A DNA stretch of 64,000 bases from an uncultured Lysobacter sp. (GTDB lineage: Bacteria > Pseudomonadota > Gammaproteobacteria > Xanthomonadales > Xanthomonadaceae), in assembly GCA_946480055.1 (NCBI GenBank), contig CAMLID010000011.1, positions 16,920 to 80,919 of the forward strand, read 5' to 3'. This document shows positions 24,659 through 33,316 of this stretch, piece by piece. A program made the position numbers and the translations under genes. Position 1 is the stretch's first letter. Every line of letters begins with the position of its first letter. The notes under the pieces were generated by a model. That model did not search any database and was not told the origin of the DNA. It saw only the letters and a program-made list of their open reading frames with translations.

Positions 24659-25183
24659 CTACTTTTCGGACTGGACCTTGAGCGCGGCCAGGCCGGTCTC
24701 GAAGTCGCGCCCGATCATACGGTCCATGTCGAAGAAAACGCCCATGAGTTTGGTCATGTACGCGCTGGGGCCCTGCATCGACCAGATCACACGGGTGCCG
24801 TCGGACTGGGCGAGGGCGGCGAACTCGGCGATGTTGCGGCTGACGAAGGGCTTGCTGAAATCGAGCTGGATGGTGGTGCGGTCGGGGCGGGTGTCGGTGA
24901 TCTCCATGCGTCCGGCACCGGCCTTGCCCTGGCCCTGCCAGGCGTAGGTGGCGCCGACGCCGCAGGGGGCGCCGCCGATCTCGCGCCGCATGTCCGGTTC
25001 GAGCTTTTCGTAGGGCGACCAGTCGCGCCAGCGGTGGAAATCGTTGACGTGGGCGAGGATGGTTTCGGCCGGGGCCTGGATCAGCAGGCTGCGTTCGATG
25101 TGCAGGGTGTCGGGACGGGTCGCGGCGTAGAGCAGTACGGCGACGACCAGCAGGGCGAGCAAGGACAGAAGGATGGCGAGCAT
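24659..25183 (-). CDS. SRPBCC-family protein with N-terminal membrane anchor
   Basis: A 174-residue protein. The first 23 residues are a membrane helix (LAILLSLLALLVVAVLLYAA), followed by a START/Bet v1-like (SRPBCC) domain. That domain has RSLLIQAPAETILAHVNDFHRWRDWSPYEKL at its start, a strand with TIQLDFSKPF and the long C-terminal helix DRMIGRDFETGLAALK. The fold binds hydrophobic ligands. It lies between a YciI gene and the ECF42 sigma gene with gaps of 15 and 37 bp, so it belongs to the same transcript. Its role in the sigma regulon is unknown. Confidence 0.88.
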   Translation of the reverse strand: MLAILLSLLALLVVAVLLYAATRPDTLHIERSLLIQAPAETILAHVNDFHRWRDWSPYEKLEPDMRREIGGAPCGVGATYAWQGQGKAGAGRMEITDTRPDRTTIQLDFSKPFVSRNIAEFAALAQSDGTRVIWSMQGPSAYMTKLMGVFFDMDRMIGRDFETGLAALKVQSEK

Positions 25184-25198
25184 GTGGGTGGGGTCCGA

Positions 25199-25621
25199 TC
25201 AGTCGCGTTGGCCGATGTCGTTCTGCATCTTGCGGAAGCCGGATGCGGCTTCCTGGACGTCGGCGGGGAAGTCGTCGAATTCCTGCACCTGGCGGATTTC
25301 GATGACCTCGTTTTCCGAGGCCGGGCAGCGCGAGGCCCAGGCGATCGCTTCGTCCCGGGATGGGACGTCGATCATCCAGTAACCACCCAGCACTTCCTTG
25401 GTTTCGCTGAAGGGGCCGTCGGTGACCTTGGGCTTGCCGCCGGCGAACGACACGCGCGCGCCCATCGACGGCGGGTGCAGGCCGTCCAGCGCGATCAGCA
25501 CGCCGGCCTGCTGCAGGGCTTCGTTGTATTTCATCATCGCCGCGACGCGGTCGGCGGGCGGCAACGTGCCGGGTTCGGCCTGTTCGTAGCCGTGGGGAAT
25601 CATCAGCATCATGAAGCGCAT
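25199..25621 (-). CDS. YciI-family (DGPF) protein
   Basis: A 140-residue YciI-like protein. MRFMMLMIPHG forms the first strand, MGARVSFAGGKPKVTDGPFSE carries the family's DGPF signature, and GGYWMIDVPSRDEAIAWASRCP follows as usual. The fold is a ferredoxin-like dimer with a proposed His/Asp active site, but no reaction is established for DGPF proteins. It belongs to the ECF42 operon, separated from the VOC gene upstream by 182 bases, a gap in which I find no TGTCGA element. It is one of three paralogues here, closest by eye to the one at 26715-27137. Confidence 0.92.
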   Translation of the reverse strand: MRFMMLMIPHGYEQAEPGTLPPADRVAAMMKYNEALQQAGVLIALDGLHPPSMGARVSFAGGKPKVTDGPFSETKEVLGGYWMIDVPSRDEAIAWASRCPASENEVIEIRQVQEFDDFPADVQEAASGFRKMQNDIGQRD

Positions 25622-25803
25622 GGCGGGTCTCCGATGGTGGTGCGAAGATGGGGGCGGTGGCGCAAGGCGCGCCGCGTGCCGGCGGCTGAGCTGCCGTCCG
25701 CAACTGGGGATGGCGCGCGGCGGCGCCGACTACGATCGCCGCGCCCGAGTGGCTGCGGCGTGAGCGCGGGAACGCAGCTCCCGCGCAGCCGGGCAGGTCG
25801 CGC

Positions 25804-26223
25804 TCAGGCGGCCTTTTCGAAGTTGATCAGCCACGGCACGCCGTAGGCGTCGGTCACGCAGCCGAAGCGCTCGGCCCAGAACGTCTGCTGCAGCGGCATG
25901 GTGACCTGGCCGCCTTCGGACAGGCCCTGGAAGATGCGCTCGGCATCGGCGGCGGAATCGACGTTGAGCGAGATCGACATGCCCTTGACGCCCTGATAGG
26001 GGTAGTGGGTGCCGGCGTCGGAGGCCATCAGCACCCAGTCCTTGGCGGCCAGGCGGACGTGCATGACCTTGTTCTTTTCTGCATCCGACAAGGAGTCGCA
26101 GCTGCCGTCGGGAGCTTCGCCGTAGCGCAGCAGCAGTTCGATCTTGCCGCCGAGCAGTTCGGCGTAACGCTGGAACGCGGCTTCGGCGTTGCCGTCGTAG
26201 GTGAGGTAGGGGGCGAGGTACAT
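25804..26223 (-). CDS. VOC-family protein (PhnB-like)
   Basis: A 139-residue glyoxalase/bleomycin-resistance superfamily protein of the PhnB type. It has LAPYLTYDGNAEAAFQRYAELLGG at the start, MHVRLAAKDWVLMASD in the middle, and FWAERFGCVTDAYGVPWLINFEK at the end. The metal ligands normal for true glyoxalases are not all evident, as in other PhnB-like members. It begins 27 bp after the 116-residue YciI protein, in the ECF42 operon. VOC proteins are recurrent partners of DGPF proteins. The substrate is unknown. Confidence 0.92.
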   Translation of the reverse strand: MYLAPYLTYDGNAEAAFQRYAELLGGKIELLLRYGEAPDGSCDSLSDAEKNKVMHVRLAAKDWVLMASDAGTHYPYQGVKGMSISLNVDSAADAERIFQGLSEGGQVTMPLQQTFWAERFGCVTDAYGVPWLINFEKAA

Positions 26224-26249
26224 GGGTGACTCCTGTTTTGGGGGAGGGG

Positions 26250-26600
26250 CTAGGCGCAGTTGATGTCGCCGTCGACGATGCGGTGCAGTTCGCTCACGCC
26301 GTCGCCGGCGATGTCGAGGAAACGCTTGGAGTACTCGACTGCAGCCTCGAAGGACTCGACCTCGATCAGGGCGTAGCCGGCGATCACTTCCTTGGCCTCG
26401 GCGTAGGGGCCGTCGGTGACGGTGATCTTTCCGCCGCTCAGGCCGATGCGGGCGCCGCCCTGGGCGAGCAAGCCGCCGGTGTGCAGCAGGCTGCCGTCGC
26501 TGAAACCCTGCTGGATCAGCTCGCCCATGCGCTGCTGTTTGTCGGGACCGAAGTCGGCGGGCTTGCTGGTGTCGGGCGTGTAGATGGACAGGAACTTCAT
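26250..26600 (-). CDS. YciI-family (DGPF-like) protein, short form
   Basis: A 116-residue YciI-like protein with [10 protein letters not shown] at the start, [16 protein letters not shown] as signature (DGPY instead of DGPF), and [25 protein letters not shown]. It is shorter than the two 140-residue paralogues and more divergent. Its own ECF42-type promoter lies at 26659-26685, about 55 nt upstream of the start. It is followed closely by the VOC gene, so the two form the middle of the operon. Confidence 0.9.
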   Translation of the reverse strand: MKFLSIYTPDTSKPADFGPDKQQRMGELIQQGFSDGSLLHTGGLLAQGGARIGLSGGKITVTDGPYAEAKEVIAGYALIEVESFEAAVEYSKRFLDIAGDGVSELHRIVDGDINCA

Positions 26601-26658
26601 CGGTGACTCCGTGACGACGATGGGGAAGGCGGATGGTTTCGGCGGACTGTGCGAATAC

Positions 26659-26685
26659 GACGAACGGCGGCGCGCTCGATCGACA
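26659..26685 (-). promoter_or_regulatory. putative ECF42-type promoter inside the operon
   Basis: Minus strand: TGTCGA (26680-26685), a 17-nt spacer, then CGTC (26659-26662). Hexamer, spacing and tetramer are identical to the elements at 679-705 and 27211-27237. It lies in the gap between two YciI genes and would give a second entry point for the downstream part of the operon. Confidence 0.65.
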
Positions 26686-26714
26686 TGGATAGCGAAACTA
26701 TTTCGCGAAGGCGC

Positions 26715-27137
26715 TCAATGCCTGGCGGCCTGGGCGCGCAGGCGCTGTTCCTGTTCGCGCAGTTCCGGGGTGAGTTCGGCGCCGAAATCCTCGGCCTCGA
26801 ATACCTGGCGGATCTCGATTTCCGCCTCGCCGCCGGTGGGGTTGGGGCAACGCTTCACCCACTCGATCGCCTCTTCCTTGGACTTGACCTGGATCAGCCA
26901 GAAGCCGCCGATCAGTTGCTTGGCCTCCGGGAAAGGACCGTCGACGACGCTGCGGCGCTGGCCGGAAAAACGCACGCGCGCGCCCTTCGAAGAGGGATGC
27001 AGGCCTTCGCCGGCCAGCAGCACGCCGGCCTTGACCAGTTCCTCGTTGTACTTGCCCATCGCGGTCAGCAGCTCTTCGCTGGGCATTTGCCCGGCTTCGG
27101 CGTCGTCGTCGGATTTGACTATCAGCATGAATCGCAT
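26715..27137 (-). CDS. YciI-family (DGPF) protein, first gene of ECF42 operon
   Basis: A 140-residue YciI-like protein. [20 protein letters not shown] opens it, [22 protein letters not shown] holds the DGPF motif, and [23 protein letters not shown] follows; the C-terminal tail ([11 protein letters not shown]) is helical and polar. It is the promoter-proximal gene of the sigma-factor operon, with a predicted sigma site at 27211-27237. It is divergent from the YceI-like gene at 27334. Confidence 0.92.
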   Translation of the reverse strand: MRFMLIVKSDDDAEAGQMPSEELLTAMGKYNEELVKAGVLLAGEGLHPSSKGARVRFSGQRRSVVDGPFPEAKQLIGGFWLIQVKSKEEAIEWVKRCPNPTGGEAEIEIRQVFEAEDFGAELTPELREQEQRLRAQAARH

Positions 27138-27210
27138 GGCCCTGTCTCCTGGTTGGGTGGGGAGCGCCGGTCGCGGTGTGCGGCGTCGGTGCGGCGCTCT
27201 TACTCAGGGC

Positions 27211-27237
27211 GACGAAGGCAGGGGCACGGAATCGACA
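27211..27237 (-). promoter_or_regulatory. putative ECF42-type promoter, head of the sigma operon
   Basis: Minus strand: TGTCGA (27232-27237), a 17-nt spacer, then CGTC (27211-27214), about 75 nt before the first YciI ATG. The flanking sequence downstream of CGTC (ending TAAGAGC) also matches that of the DUF4287 promoter at 679-705, which strengthens the case for shared recognition. Confidence 0.7.
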
Positions 27238-27333
27238 CGGCCCACGAAATTTTTTTGCGACGATTGCGGTTGCCGGGCGAGACGACACGGTGCTAGCGTT
27301 TCGGCCCCCGCCCCGGATCGAAGGAACGTCGCA

Positions 27334-27912
27334 ATGAAGTCGCTCAAGTATTTGATCCCGATAGCATTTATCGCCAGCGCATCGGCCGTGGCCGCGCCGA
27401 CGACCTACGAGATCGACCCCAACCACACCTATCCCAGCTTCGAGGCCTCGCACATGGGCGTCTCGGTCTGGCGCGGCAAATTCAACTCGTCCAGCGGCAA
27501 GGTCGTGCTCGACAAGGCCAAGGGCACCGGCACGGTCGAGGTGGTGGTCGACACCGCCAGCATCGACTACGGTCACGACAAGATGAACGAGCACGCGCGC
27601 GGCGACACCCTGTTCGACGTCGCCAAGTACCCGACCGCGACCTACAAGGGCAAGCTCGAAGGCTTCGTCGACGGCGCGCCGACCAAGGTCGTCGGCGAGC
27701 TCACCCTGCACGGCGTGACCAAGCCGCTGGAACTGAAGATCAATTCCTTCAAGTGCATCCCGCATCCGATGCTCAAGCGCGAGCTGTGCGGCGCCGACGC
27801 CAGCGCCAGCTTCCAGCGCGACGCGTTCGGTATCGACGCCGGCAAGGACTGGGGTTTCAGTATGGACGTGACCCTGCGCATCCAGGTCGAGGCGGTCGCG
27901 CAGGCCAAGTGA
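27334..27912 (+). CDS. YceI-family periplasmic protein
   Basis: A 192-residue protein with a signal peptide ([20 protein letters not shown]). The mature part is a YceI lipocalin-like barrel: [26 protein letters not shown] at the N-terminus, [35 protein letters not shown] shortened here by description only, and [15 protein letters not shown] near the end. YceI proteins bind isoprenoid chains such as polyprenol phosphate or ubiquinone-8. The start at 27334 has AAGGAACG upstream. It is divergent from the ECF42 operon; no TGTCGA element faces it. Confidence 0.95.
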   Translation: MKSLKYLIPIAFIASASAVAAPTTYEIDPNHTYPSFEASHMGVSVWRGKFNSSSGKVVLDKAKGTGTVEVVVDTASIDYGHDKMNEHARGDTLFDVAKYPTATYKGKLEGFVDGAPTKVVGELTLHGVTKPLELKINSFKCIPHPMLKRELCGADASASFQRDAFGIDAGKDWGFSMDVTLRIQVEAVAQAK

Positions 27913-28006
27913 GCCGGTCGCAGGTCCGGCTCGGATCGCACTACGAGCGACATCAACTGGAGGGAGCGGCAGGCCGCCGCGGCTTGGACTCCCTGAGGAC
28001 AAGGCC

Positions 28007-28480
28007 ATGAACAACGAACCGCAAGCCGAGCATCGCTGGTTGCAACGATTGCTCGGCGAATGGGTGGGCGAGGGTGAGATGCCCGGAGCGCCCGGCGAAG
28101 CGCCGGCCACCTGGCGATCGCAGCAGACGGTGCGCAAGATCGGCGAGCTGTGGATCCAGTGCGAGGCGCGCAGCGAATCGCCGGAGGCGTCGATCATGCA
28201 GATCACCTTGGGCTACGACCCGGACAAGGGCCGCTACGTCGGCGCCTTCGCCGGCAGCATGATGTCCACCTTGTGGGTCTACGAGGGTTCGGTCGGCGCC
28301 GACGGGCGCACGCTCACCCTCGACACCCGCGGTCCGGATTTCGATAGCGGCCGGACCCGCGACTTCCAGGACATCATCGAGCTGGTCGACGACGACCACC
28401 ACGAACTGCGCTCGCGCATGCTGGGCGAGGACGGGCAGTGGCAGCCGGTGATGTCGGTGCGCTACCGGCGCAAGAAATAG
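28007..28480 (+). CDS. DUF1579-family protein
   Basis: A 157-residue cytoplasmic protein. EHRWLQRLLGEWVGEGEM is the family's opening, followed by a WRSQQTVRKIGELWIQCE strand pair, the LGYDPDKGRYVGAFAGSMM core and a C-terminal MSVRYRRKK. DUF1579 proteins are small beta-rich proteins of unknown activity that often accompany YciI, VOC and SRPBCC genes. Here it lies 94 bp downstream of the YceI gene, next to such a cluster, but without a recognisable ECF42-type promoter of its own. Confidence 0.9.
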   Translation: MNNEPQAEHRWLQRLLGEWVGEGEMPGAPGEAPATWRSQQTVRKIGELWIQCEARSESPEASIMQITLGYDPDKGRYVGAFAGSMMSTLWVYEGSVGADGRTLTLDTRGPDFDSGRTRDFQDIIELVDDDHHELRSRMLGEDGQWQPVMSVRYRRKK

Positions 28481-28577
28481 CCGGGGTCGCCGCGGTCGCG
28501 ACCGGAGTCGCGATCGCGGCACTTGCGGCGCCCGGGAGCGGACGGCACTGTCGTTTTTTTCCGCAGGGGAACCAGGC

Positions 28578-29996
28578 ATGTCGCGTTCGCTATCGGGTGT
28601 CAGCATGGTTGCGGCGACGGCCGCGTTGTTGTCGGGCGCGGCGGTGGCTGCCCCGGCGCCGGACGAGGCCGCGTTCCGGGCCCTGTACCGCGAACTGGTC
28701 GAGATCAACACCACCCGCTCGGTCGGCAGTTGCACGCGCGCGGCGCAGGCGATGCAGGCGCGGTTGCTCGCGGCCGGCTTGCCGGCGCAGGACCTGCGCA
28801 TCCTCGCGCCCGCCGACCGCCCGCAGGACGGTGCCCTGATCGCGGTGCTGCGCGGCCGCGATTCCAAGCTCAAGCCGTTGTTGCTGCTGGCCCACATCGA
28901 CGTGGTCGAGGCGCGGCGCGAGGACTGGCAGCGCGACCCGTTCACCCTGGTCGAGGAAGACGGCTGGTTCTATGCGCGCGGCGCCAGCGACGACAAAGCC
29001 ATGGCGGCGATCTTCACCGACAATTTGGTGCGCTACCGCCAGGCCGGCTACGTGCCGCGGCGCGACATCAAGCTGGCCCTGACCTGCGGCGAGGAATCGC
29101 CGGACGTGTTCAACAGCGTGAAGTGGCTGATGGAGACCCAGCCCGAGACGTTGGCGGCCGCGTTCGTGCTCAACGAAGGCGCCGGCGGCGAACTGCGCGA
29201 CGGCAAGCCGCTGGCGCTGCAGGTGCAGGCCGGCGAGAAGGTCTATCAGGACTTCGAACTCAGCGCGAGCGACGTCGGCGGGCACAGCTCGCGACCGACC
29301 CGCGACAATCCGATCACCCATCTGGCCGCCGGTCTGCAGCGGCTGTGCGCCCACCAGTTCCCGATCGCACTGAACCCGGCCACGCGCGGTTACTTCGAAG
29401 CGCAGGCGCGGCTGTCGGCGCCGGCGATCGCCGCCGACATGCGCGCGGTGCTGGCCGATCCAGCCGACGAGGCCGCGGCCGATCGCCTGTGGACGATCAA
29501 CCCAGGCTGGAACAGCACGCTGCGCACCACCTGCGTGGTGACCCAGATCGAGGGCGGCCATGCGTCCAACGCGCTGCCGCAGCAGGTGCGTGCCAACGTC
29601 AACTGCCGGATCCTGCCGGGCGTGCCGGTCGAGGAGGTGCGCAAGACCATCGTGCGCGTGCTCGCCGACGAACGCATCAAGGTGACGCCGCGCGGCGAGC
29701 CCGGCATGGCGACCTTGGTGCCGCCGCTGTCGCCGAAGATCCTCGGCCCGGTGCGCGAGGTCGCCGACACGATCTGGCCCGGCGTCGCGATCGTGCCGAC
29801 CATGTCCACCGGCGCCACCGACGGCCGATTCCTCAATGCCGCCGGCATCCCCACCTACGGCCTGTCGGGCTTGTTCCACGATGCCGAGGGCAGCCGTGCG
29901 CACGGCCTCAACGAGCGCATCCGGGTCAAGTCGCTGCTGGACGGACGGCGTTTCCTGTACGAGATCGTGCGCCGCTACGCCGACGCCGCGGATTGA
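28578..29996 (+). CDS. exported M20-family metallopeptidase
   Basis: A 472-residue peptidase with a signal peptide (hydrophobic stretch ending AAVAAPAP). Metal and catalytic residues: LLLLAHIDVVE (His, Asp), ARGASDDKAM (bridging Asp), LTCGEESPD (Glu pair), ending in a late DAEGSRAHGLNERI metal His. The dimerisation domain is in the middle (GGHSSRPTRDNP). It differs from the cytoplasmic M20 at 12979 in its export signal and the AHIDVVE motif, closer to the peptidase-V/carboxypeptidase side. It probably releases amino acids in the periplasm. The start has GGGGAACC upstream. Confidence 0.92.
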   Translation: MSRSLSGVSMVAATAALLSGAAVAAPAPDEAAFRALYRELVEINTTRSVGSCTRAAQAMQARLLAAGLPAQDLRILAPADRPQDGALIAVLRGRDSKLKPLLLLAHIDVVEARREDWQRDPFTLVEEDGWFYARGASDDKAMAAIFTDNLVRYRQAGYVPRRDIKLALTCGEESPDVFNSVKWLMETQPETLAAAFVLNEGAGGELRDGKPLALQVQAGEKVYQDFELSASDVGGHSSRPTRDNPITHLAAGLQRLCAHQFPIALNPATRGYFEAQARLSAPAIAADMRAVLADPADEAAADRLWTINPGWNSTLRTTCVVTQIEGGHASNALPQQVRANVNCRILPGVPVEEVRKTIVRVLADERIKVTPRGEPGMATLVPPLSPKILGPVREVADTIWPGVAIVPTMSTGATDGRFLNAAGIPTYGLSGLFHDAEGSRAHGLNERIRVKSLLDGRRFLYEIVRRYADAAD

Positions 29997-30064
29997 GCAC
30001 CGGCCGGCGTGTGGGGCTGCGATGCGGGCGCGCTACGCCCGCACATCCATCAGGGGGTAACGAT

Positions 30065-30313
30065 ATGGAGATCCTGCTGCACACCGACGAACTCGGCGAC
30101 GGCGTGACCGTCGCCAACGCGACCGCGGACGACATCGCCGACACGGTCGCGCAGACCTCGCACCTGGGGCGGGTGCACTACATCGTCTACGACGAGAGTA
30201 GCTTCCGTGTGGTCGCCGGCAGCGAGCCGGGGTCGATGCAGAAAATCGCCCAGTCGGATGTGCCGGACAATATGCTCGCCTTGCTGTCGGCGTTGCGGGC
30301 TTTGCGCGGCTGA
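30065..30313 (+). CDS. small acidic hypothetical protein
   Basis: An 82-residue protein (MEILLHTDELGDGVTVANATADDIADTVAQ...). It has a predicted alpha/beta pattern with the strand RVHYIVYDESSFRVVAG, and no Cys. No family recognised. The ATG at 30065 follows CAGGGGGTAA, a good binding site. It lies between an exported peptidase and RidA on the same strand, with gaps of about 70 bp on either side. Confidence 0.6.
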   Translation: MEILLHTDELGDGVTVANATADDIADTVAQTSHLGRVHYIVYDESSFRVVAGSEPGSMQKIAQSDVPDNMLALLSALRALRG

Positions 30314-30384
30314 CGCAGCCATCGGGCGTCGGTCGGCGGCGCCCGATGGGCGATAATGACCGTCCCCACTGAGCGAGGTGCAGC

Positions 30385-30729
30385 ATGATCCAGCGCTACG
30401 AAGTCGGTCCGCGCATGTCGGAAATGGCGGTGCACAACGGTACGGTCTACCTGGCCGGGCAGATCGCCGACGACGAACACGCCGATATCGGCGGGCAGAC
30501 CCAGCAGGTGCTGGCCGCGATCGACGCCTTGCTGGCGCAGGCCGGCAGCGACAAGTCGCGGATCCTGCGCGCGCAGATCTACTTGGCCGATATCGCCGAT
30601 TTCGCGGGCATGAACGCGGTCTGGGACCAGTGGGTGGTGGCCGGCCGCACGCCGCCGCGCGCGACCGTGCAGGCGGCGCTGGCGAATCCGAACTGGAAGA
30701 TCGAGATCGTGGTGACCGCCGCGGTCTGA
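30385..30729 (+). CDS. RidA-family protein
   Basis: A 114-residue YjgF/YER057c/UK114 protein: VGPRMSEMAVHNGTVYLAGQIADD at the N-terminus, QVLAAIDALLAQAGSDKSRIL, then YLADIADFAGMNAVWDQW, and TPPRATVQAALANPNWKIEIVVTA, which contains the Arg that defines the active RidA subgroup. RidA trimers hydrolyse reactive enamine/imine intermediates released by PLP enzymes. This is chemically consistent with the PLP ammonia-lyase elsewhere in the window, but the genes are not linked. The start has GAGGTGCAGC upstream. Confidence 0.93.
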   Translation: MIQRYEVGPRMSEMAVHNGTVYLAGQIADDEHADIGGQTQQVLAAIDALLAQAGSDKSRILRAQIYLADIADFAGMNAVWDQWVVAGRTPPRATVQAALANPNWKIEIVVTAAV

Positions 30730-30752
30730 GTCCCACGACGCGGCGATGCGGC

Positions 30753-31553
30753 TCAGCCGCCGTCGCCGCGCTGGCCGGCGACGGCCGCGGCCAGGAATGC
30801 GTCCAGCAGCGGCCGCCCGGGCATCAGTTCGGGAAAACGCGCGTCGTGGAATTCCGGATGCCATTGCACGCCGACCACGAAGGCGGCGTCGGGCGCGCGG
30901 ATGCATTCGGGGATGCCGTCCTCCGACCAGGCCTCGACGTGGAGGCCGTCGCCGAGCCGGCGGATGCCCTGGTGATGGATCGAATTCACCCGCGTGCCTT
31001 CCTGCGGCGGATACAGCGCGGCCAGCCAGCCATCGGCTTCGATGCGCAGGGGGTGTGCATGTTCGTCGTAGCGGTCGGGCAGGTAGTGCTGATTGCGGGT
31101 GGCGCCGCCGGCGACCAGGTCCTGGTACAGGCTGCCGCCATAGGCGACATTGATCAGCTGCATGCCGCGGCAGACGCCGAGCACGGGCTTGCCGGCGGCG
31201 GCGAAGGCGCGCAGCAGCGACAGTTCGAAACGGTCGCGCACCGGGTCGGTGGTCTGCAGCAGCTCGCTGGGCTGCTCGCCGTAGGCGACCGGATCGATGT
31301 CGGCGCCGCCCTGCAGGATCAGGCCGTCGAAGGACTGTGCGTATTCGCGCACCGACAGGTCGCTGCGCTGGACGTCGCCGTCGGGATCGACGGTGGGGAT
31401 CATCGCCACCAGCGCGCCGCCCGACATCACCCAATGCGCCATCGACTGTTCCAGGTACTGCAGGGTCTTGTTGCGGAAGCCGTATTGCGCGGGCAGGTTG
31501 CGCATCAGGCGCGGCGACAGGCCGATCATCAGTTTGCGCGGCGTGGCGGTCAT
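30753..31553 (-). CDS. class I glutamine amidotransferase-like hydrolase (PuuD-like)
   Basis: A 266-residue gamma-glutamyl-gamma-aminobutyrate hydrolase type protein. GVCRGMQLINV contains the nucleophile Cys, QWHPEF contains the His and Glu of the triad, and GLILQGGADIDP is the family's substrate-side loop. It acts on gamma-glutamyl amides. It lies 43 bp downstream of a YbdK-type ligase on the same strand, so a gamma-glutamyl synthesis/hydrolysis pair is conceivable. The start at 31553 (MTATPRKLMIGLSP) fits family length; a start at 31787 would add 78 unrelated residues. Confidence 0.9.
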   Translation of the reverse strand: MTATPRKLMIGLSPRLMRNLPAQYGFRNKTLQYLEQSMAHWVMSGGALVAMIPTVDPDGDVQRSDLSVREYAQSFDGLILQGGADIDPVAYGEQPSELLQTTDPVRDRFELSLLRAFAAAGKPVLGVCRGMQLINVAYGGSLYQDLVAGGATRNQHYLPDRYDEHAHPLRIEADGWLAALYPPQEGTRVNSIHHQGIRRLGDGLHVEAWSEDGIPECIRAPDAAFVVGVQWHPEFHDARFPELMPGRPLLDAFLAAAVAGQRGDGG

Positions 31554-31596
31554 ACGGGCCTCGATGGGGCGTGATCGGTAGGGGCGAGCCGGCGGC

Positions 31597-32730
31597 TCAG
31601 TCGGTCGCGGCGGTGGTGGCGCGCAGCCAGTCGACCACCGCCTCCAGCGAGGGTACGCGGCCCAGGCCGCGATCGCGTTGTTCGCGGTACAGCGCCAGTT
31701 GCGCGTGCGCGCTGCTGCCCTGGGCGACGATCGCGTCCAGCGGCGCCAGCGCGGCGGCGCTGTCCAGGGCGCGGATATCCTGCGCACAGAGCTCGCGCAG
31801 CCGCGCCAGCATCTGCGGCAGCGGTTCGGGCTCGGCGCCGCTTTCGTCGAAGAACTTGGCTTCGGTGCCGAAGCGCTTGGCGCGCCAGCGGTTCTCGTCG
31901 ATCACGCGCCGGGTCAGGGCGCTGCGCGGCGGGTCGTCGTCCGGGCAGCGCACCAGATAGCGCAGCAGGCAGCGGTACAGCGCGGCGATCGCCAGGGCGT
32001 CGCGGACCCGGGTGCAGCAGTCGGCGATGCGCAGTTCCAGAGTGGGGAAGCGCGGCGAGGGTCGGATACCCCACCACAGCGAGCGCGCGTCGCCGATCGC
32101 GTGAACCCGGGTCAGCAGGGCGGCGAAGGCGTCGTACTCGGCCTCGTCGGCGAAGAAATCCGGCACGCCGGTGCGCGGCCATTCGTCGTAGACGGCCTGG
32201 CGGTAGCTGAGCAGGCCGGTGCGCGAGCGGTTCCAGAACGGCGAGGAGGTCGACAGCGCCAGGAACAACGGCAGCCAGCGCATCATCCGGTTCATCACCC
32301 GCACCCGGTCCACGCCCGGCGGCAGTTGCACGTGCACGTGCAGGCCGCAGACCAAGCTGCGGCGGGCGACGATCTGGAAGTCCTCCATCAGCCGCCGGTA
32401 ATGCGAGCGCGGGCTGCGCTCCTGTTCGCGCCACACGCCCAAGGGGTGAGTGCCGGCCGCGACCAGGCCCAGATCGAAGCGCGCGGCGACCTGCGACAGC
32501 GTGCTGCGCAGGCCGATCAGGCTGCGCTCGGCCTCGCCGGCGTCGCGCAGGATCGGGCTGGAGATTTCGATCTGCGATTGCAGCAGTTCGTTGGCGACCG
32601 AGTCGCCGAGTTCGAGCCGGGCCTGCTTGAGCAGTTCCGCCGGCACCCGTGTGGCCAGGCCGTGGGCGCCGGGGCGGACGAGAAAATACTCCTCCTCGAT
32701 GCCGTAGGTGTAGTCGTGGTGTTCGCTCAC
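31597..32730 (-). CDS. carboxylate-amine ligase, YbdK/GCS2 family
   Basis: A 377-residue glutamate-cysteine ligase type 2 family protein. YGIEEEYFLV is the nucleotide/metal signature, EISSPILRDAGEAE and GTHPLGVWREQE follow, then CGLHVHVQLPPGVDR, and the conserved FPTLELRIADCCT near residue 225. YbdK-type proteins form a weak gamma-glutamylcysteine or related amide ligase. It precedes the amidotransferase-like gene by 43 bp. Divergent from the DUF6164 gene. Confidence 0.92.
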   Translation of the reverse strand: MSEHHDYTYGIEEEYFLVRPGAHGLATRVPAELLKQARLELGDSVANELLQSQIEISSPILRDAGEAERSLIGLRSTLSQVAARFDLGLVAAGTHPLGVWREQERSPRSHYRRLMEDFQIVARRSLVCGLHVHVQLPPGVDRVRVMNRMMRWLPLFLALSTSSPFWNRSRTGLLSYRQAVYDEWPRTGVPDFFADEAEYDAFAALLTRVHAIGDARSLWWGIRPSPRFPTLELRIADCCTRVRDALAIAALYRCLLRYLVRCPDDDPPRSALTRRVIDENRWRAKRFGTEAKFFDESGAEPEPLPQMLARLRELCAQDIRALDSAAALAPLDAIVAQGSSAHAQLALYREQRDRGLGRVPSLEAVVDWLRATTAATD

Positions 32731-32866
32731 GCGCGCGCGCCGAGGCGTCGGGGCGTGGCGATGGAAGGGCAGTGCATGCGGGCGCTCCTGCGGTCGCGGA
32801 TTTCGGCCAAGGTAGCGCGGGCGATGTAAGCGGCAGTTGAAGAAGCCGGCGCGGTATCATCGGCGC

Positions 32867-33232
32867 ATGTCGAAACTGCTGCTGAATCTGCGCCAGGTGC
32901 CCGAGGACGAGGCCGCCGACGTGCGCGCGATGTTGGACGCGCACCGCATCGAGTTCTACGAGACCCGGCCCAGCCGCTGGGGCATTTCCTATGGCGGGAT
33001 CTGGATCGCCTACGACCGCGACGAGGCTGCGGCGCGGGCGCTGATGGCCGAGTATCAGGGCGAGCGTCAGGCGCGTGCGCGCGCCGAGCACGACGCGGCC
33101 CTGCGCGACGGCAGCGCCGAGACCTTCGTCGACGTGCTGCGGCGCGAGCCGCTGCGGGTGTTGGCGATCGTCGCGGCGATCGTCGCCCTGCTGGCGGTGC
33201 TCGCTCTGCCGGCGTGGCTGCTGCGGCCCTGA
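32867..33232 (+). CDS. DUF6164-family membrane protein
   Basis: A 121-residue protein: KLLLNLRQVPEDEAADVRAML at the N-terminus, IEFYETRPSRWGISYGGIWI, then a long helix (DEAAARALMAEYQGERQARARAEHDAAL), and one C-terminal transmembrane helix (about 97-118). This is the layout of the DUF6164 family, whose N-terminal part resembles the DUF2007 signal-transducing fold. Function unknown. The start at 32867 fits; ten extra residues from an upstream ATG at 32837 look unlikely. Confidence 0.85.
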   Translation: MSKLLLNLRQVPEDEAADVRAMLDAHRIEFYETRPSRWGISYGGIWIAYDRDEAAARALMAEYQGERQARARAEHDAALRDGSAETFVDVLRREPLRVLAIVAAIVALLAVLALPAWLLRP

Positions 33233-33316
33233 GCCGGACCGTTGCGCCGCGACCGCGGCGCGGTCGCTGAATCCGTCGATCGCGAGGTGGCGTAATGCGG
33301 CCCGACGGCGCGCGTG

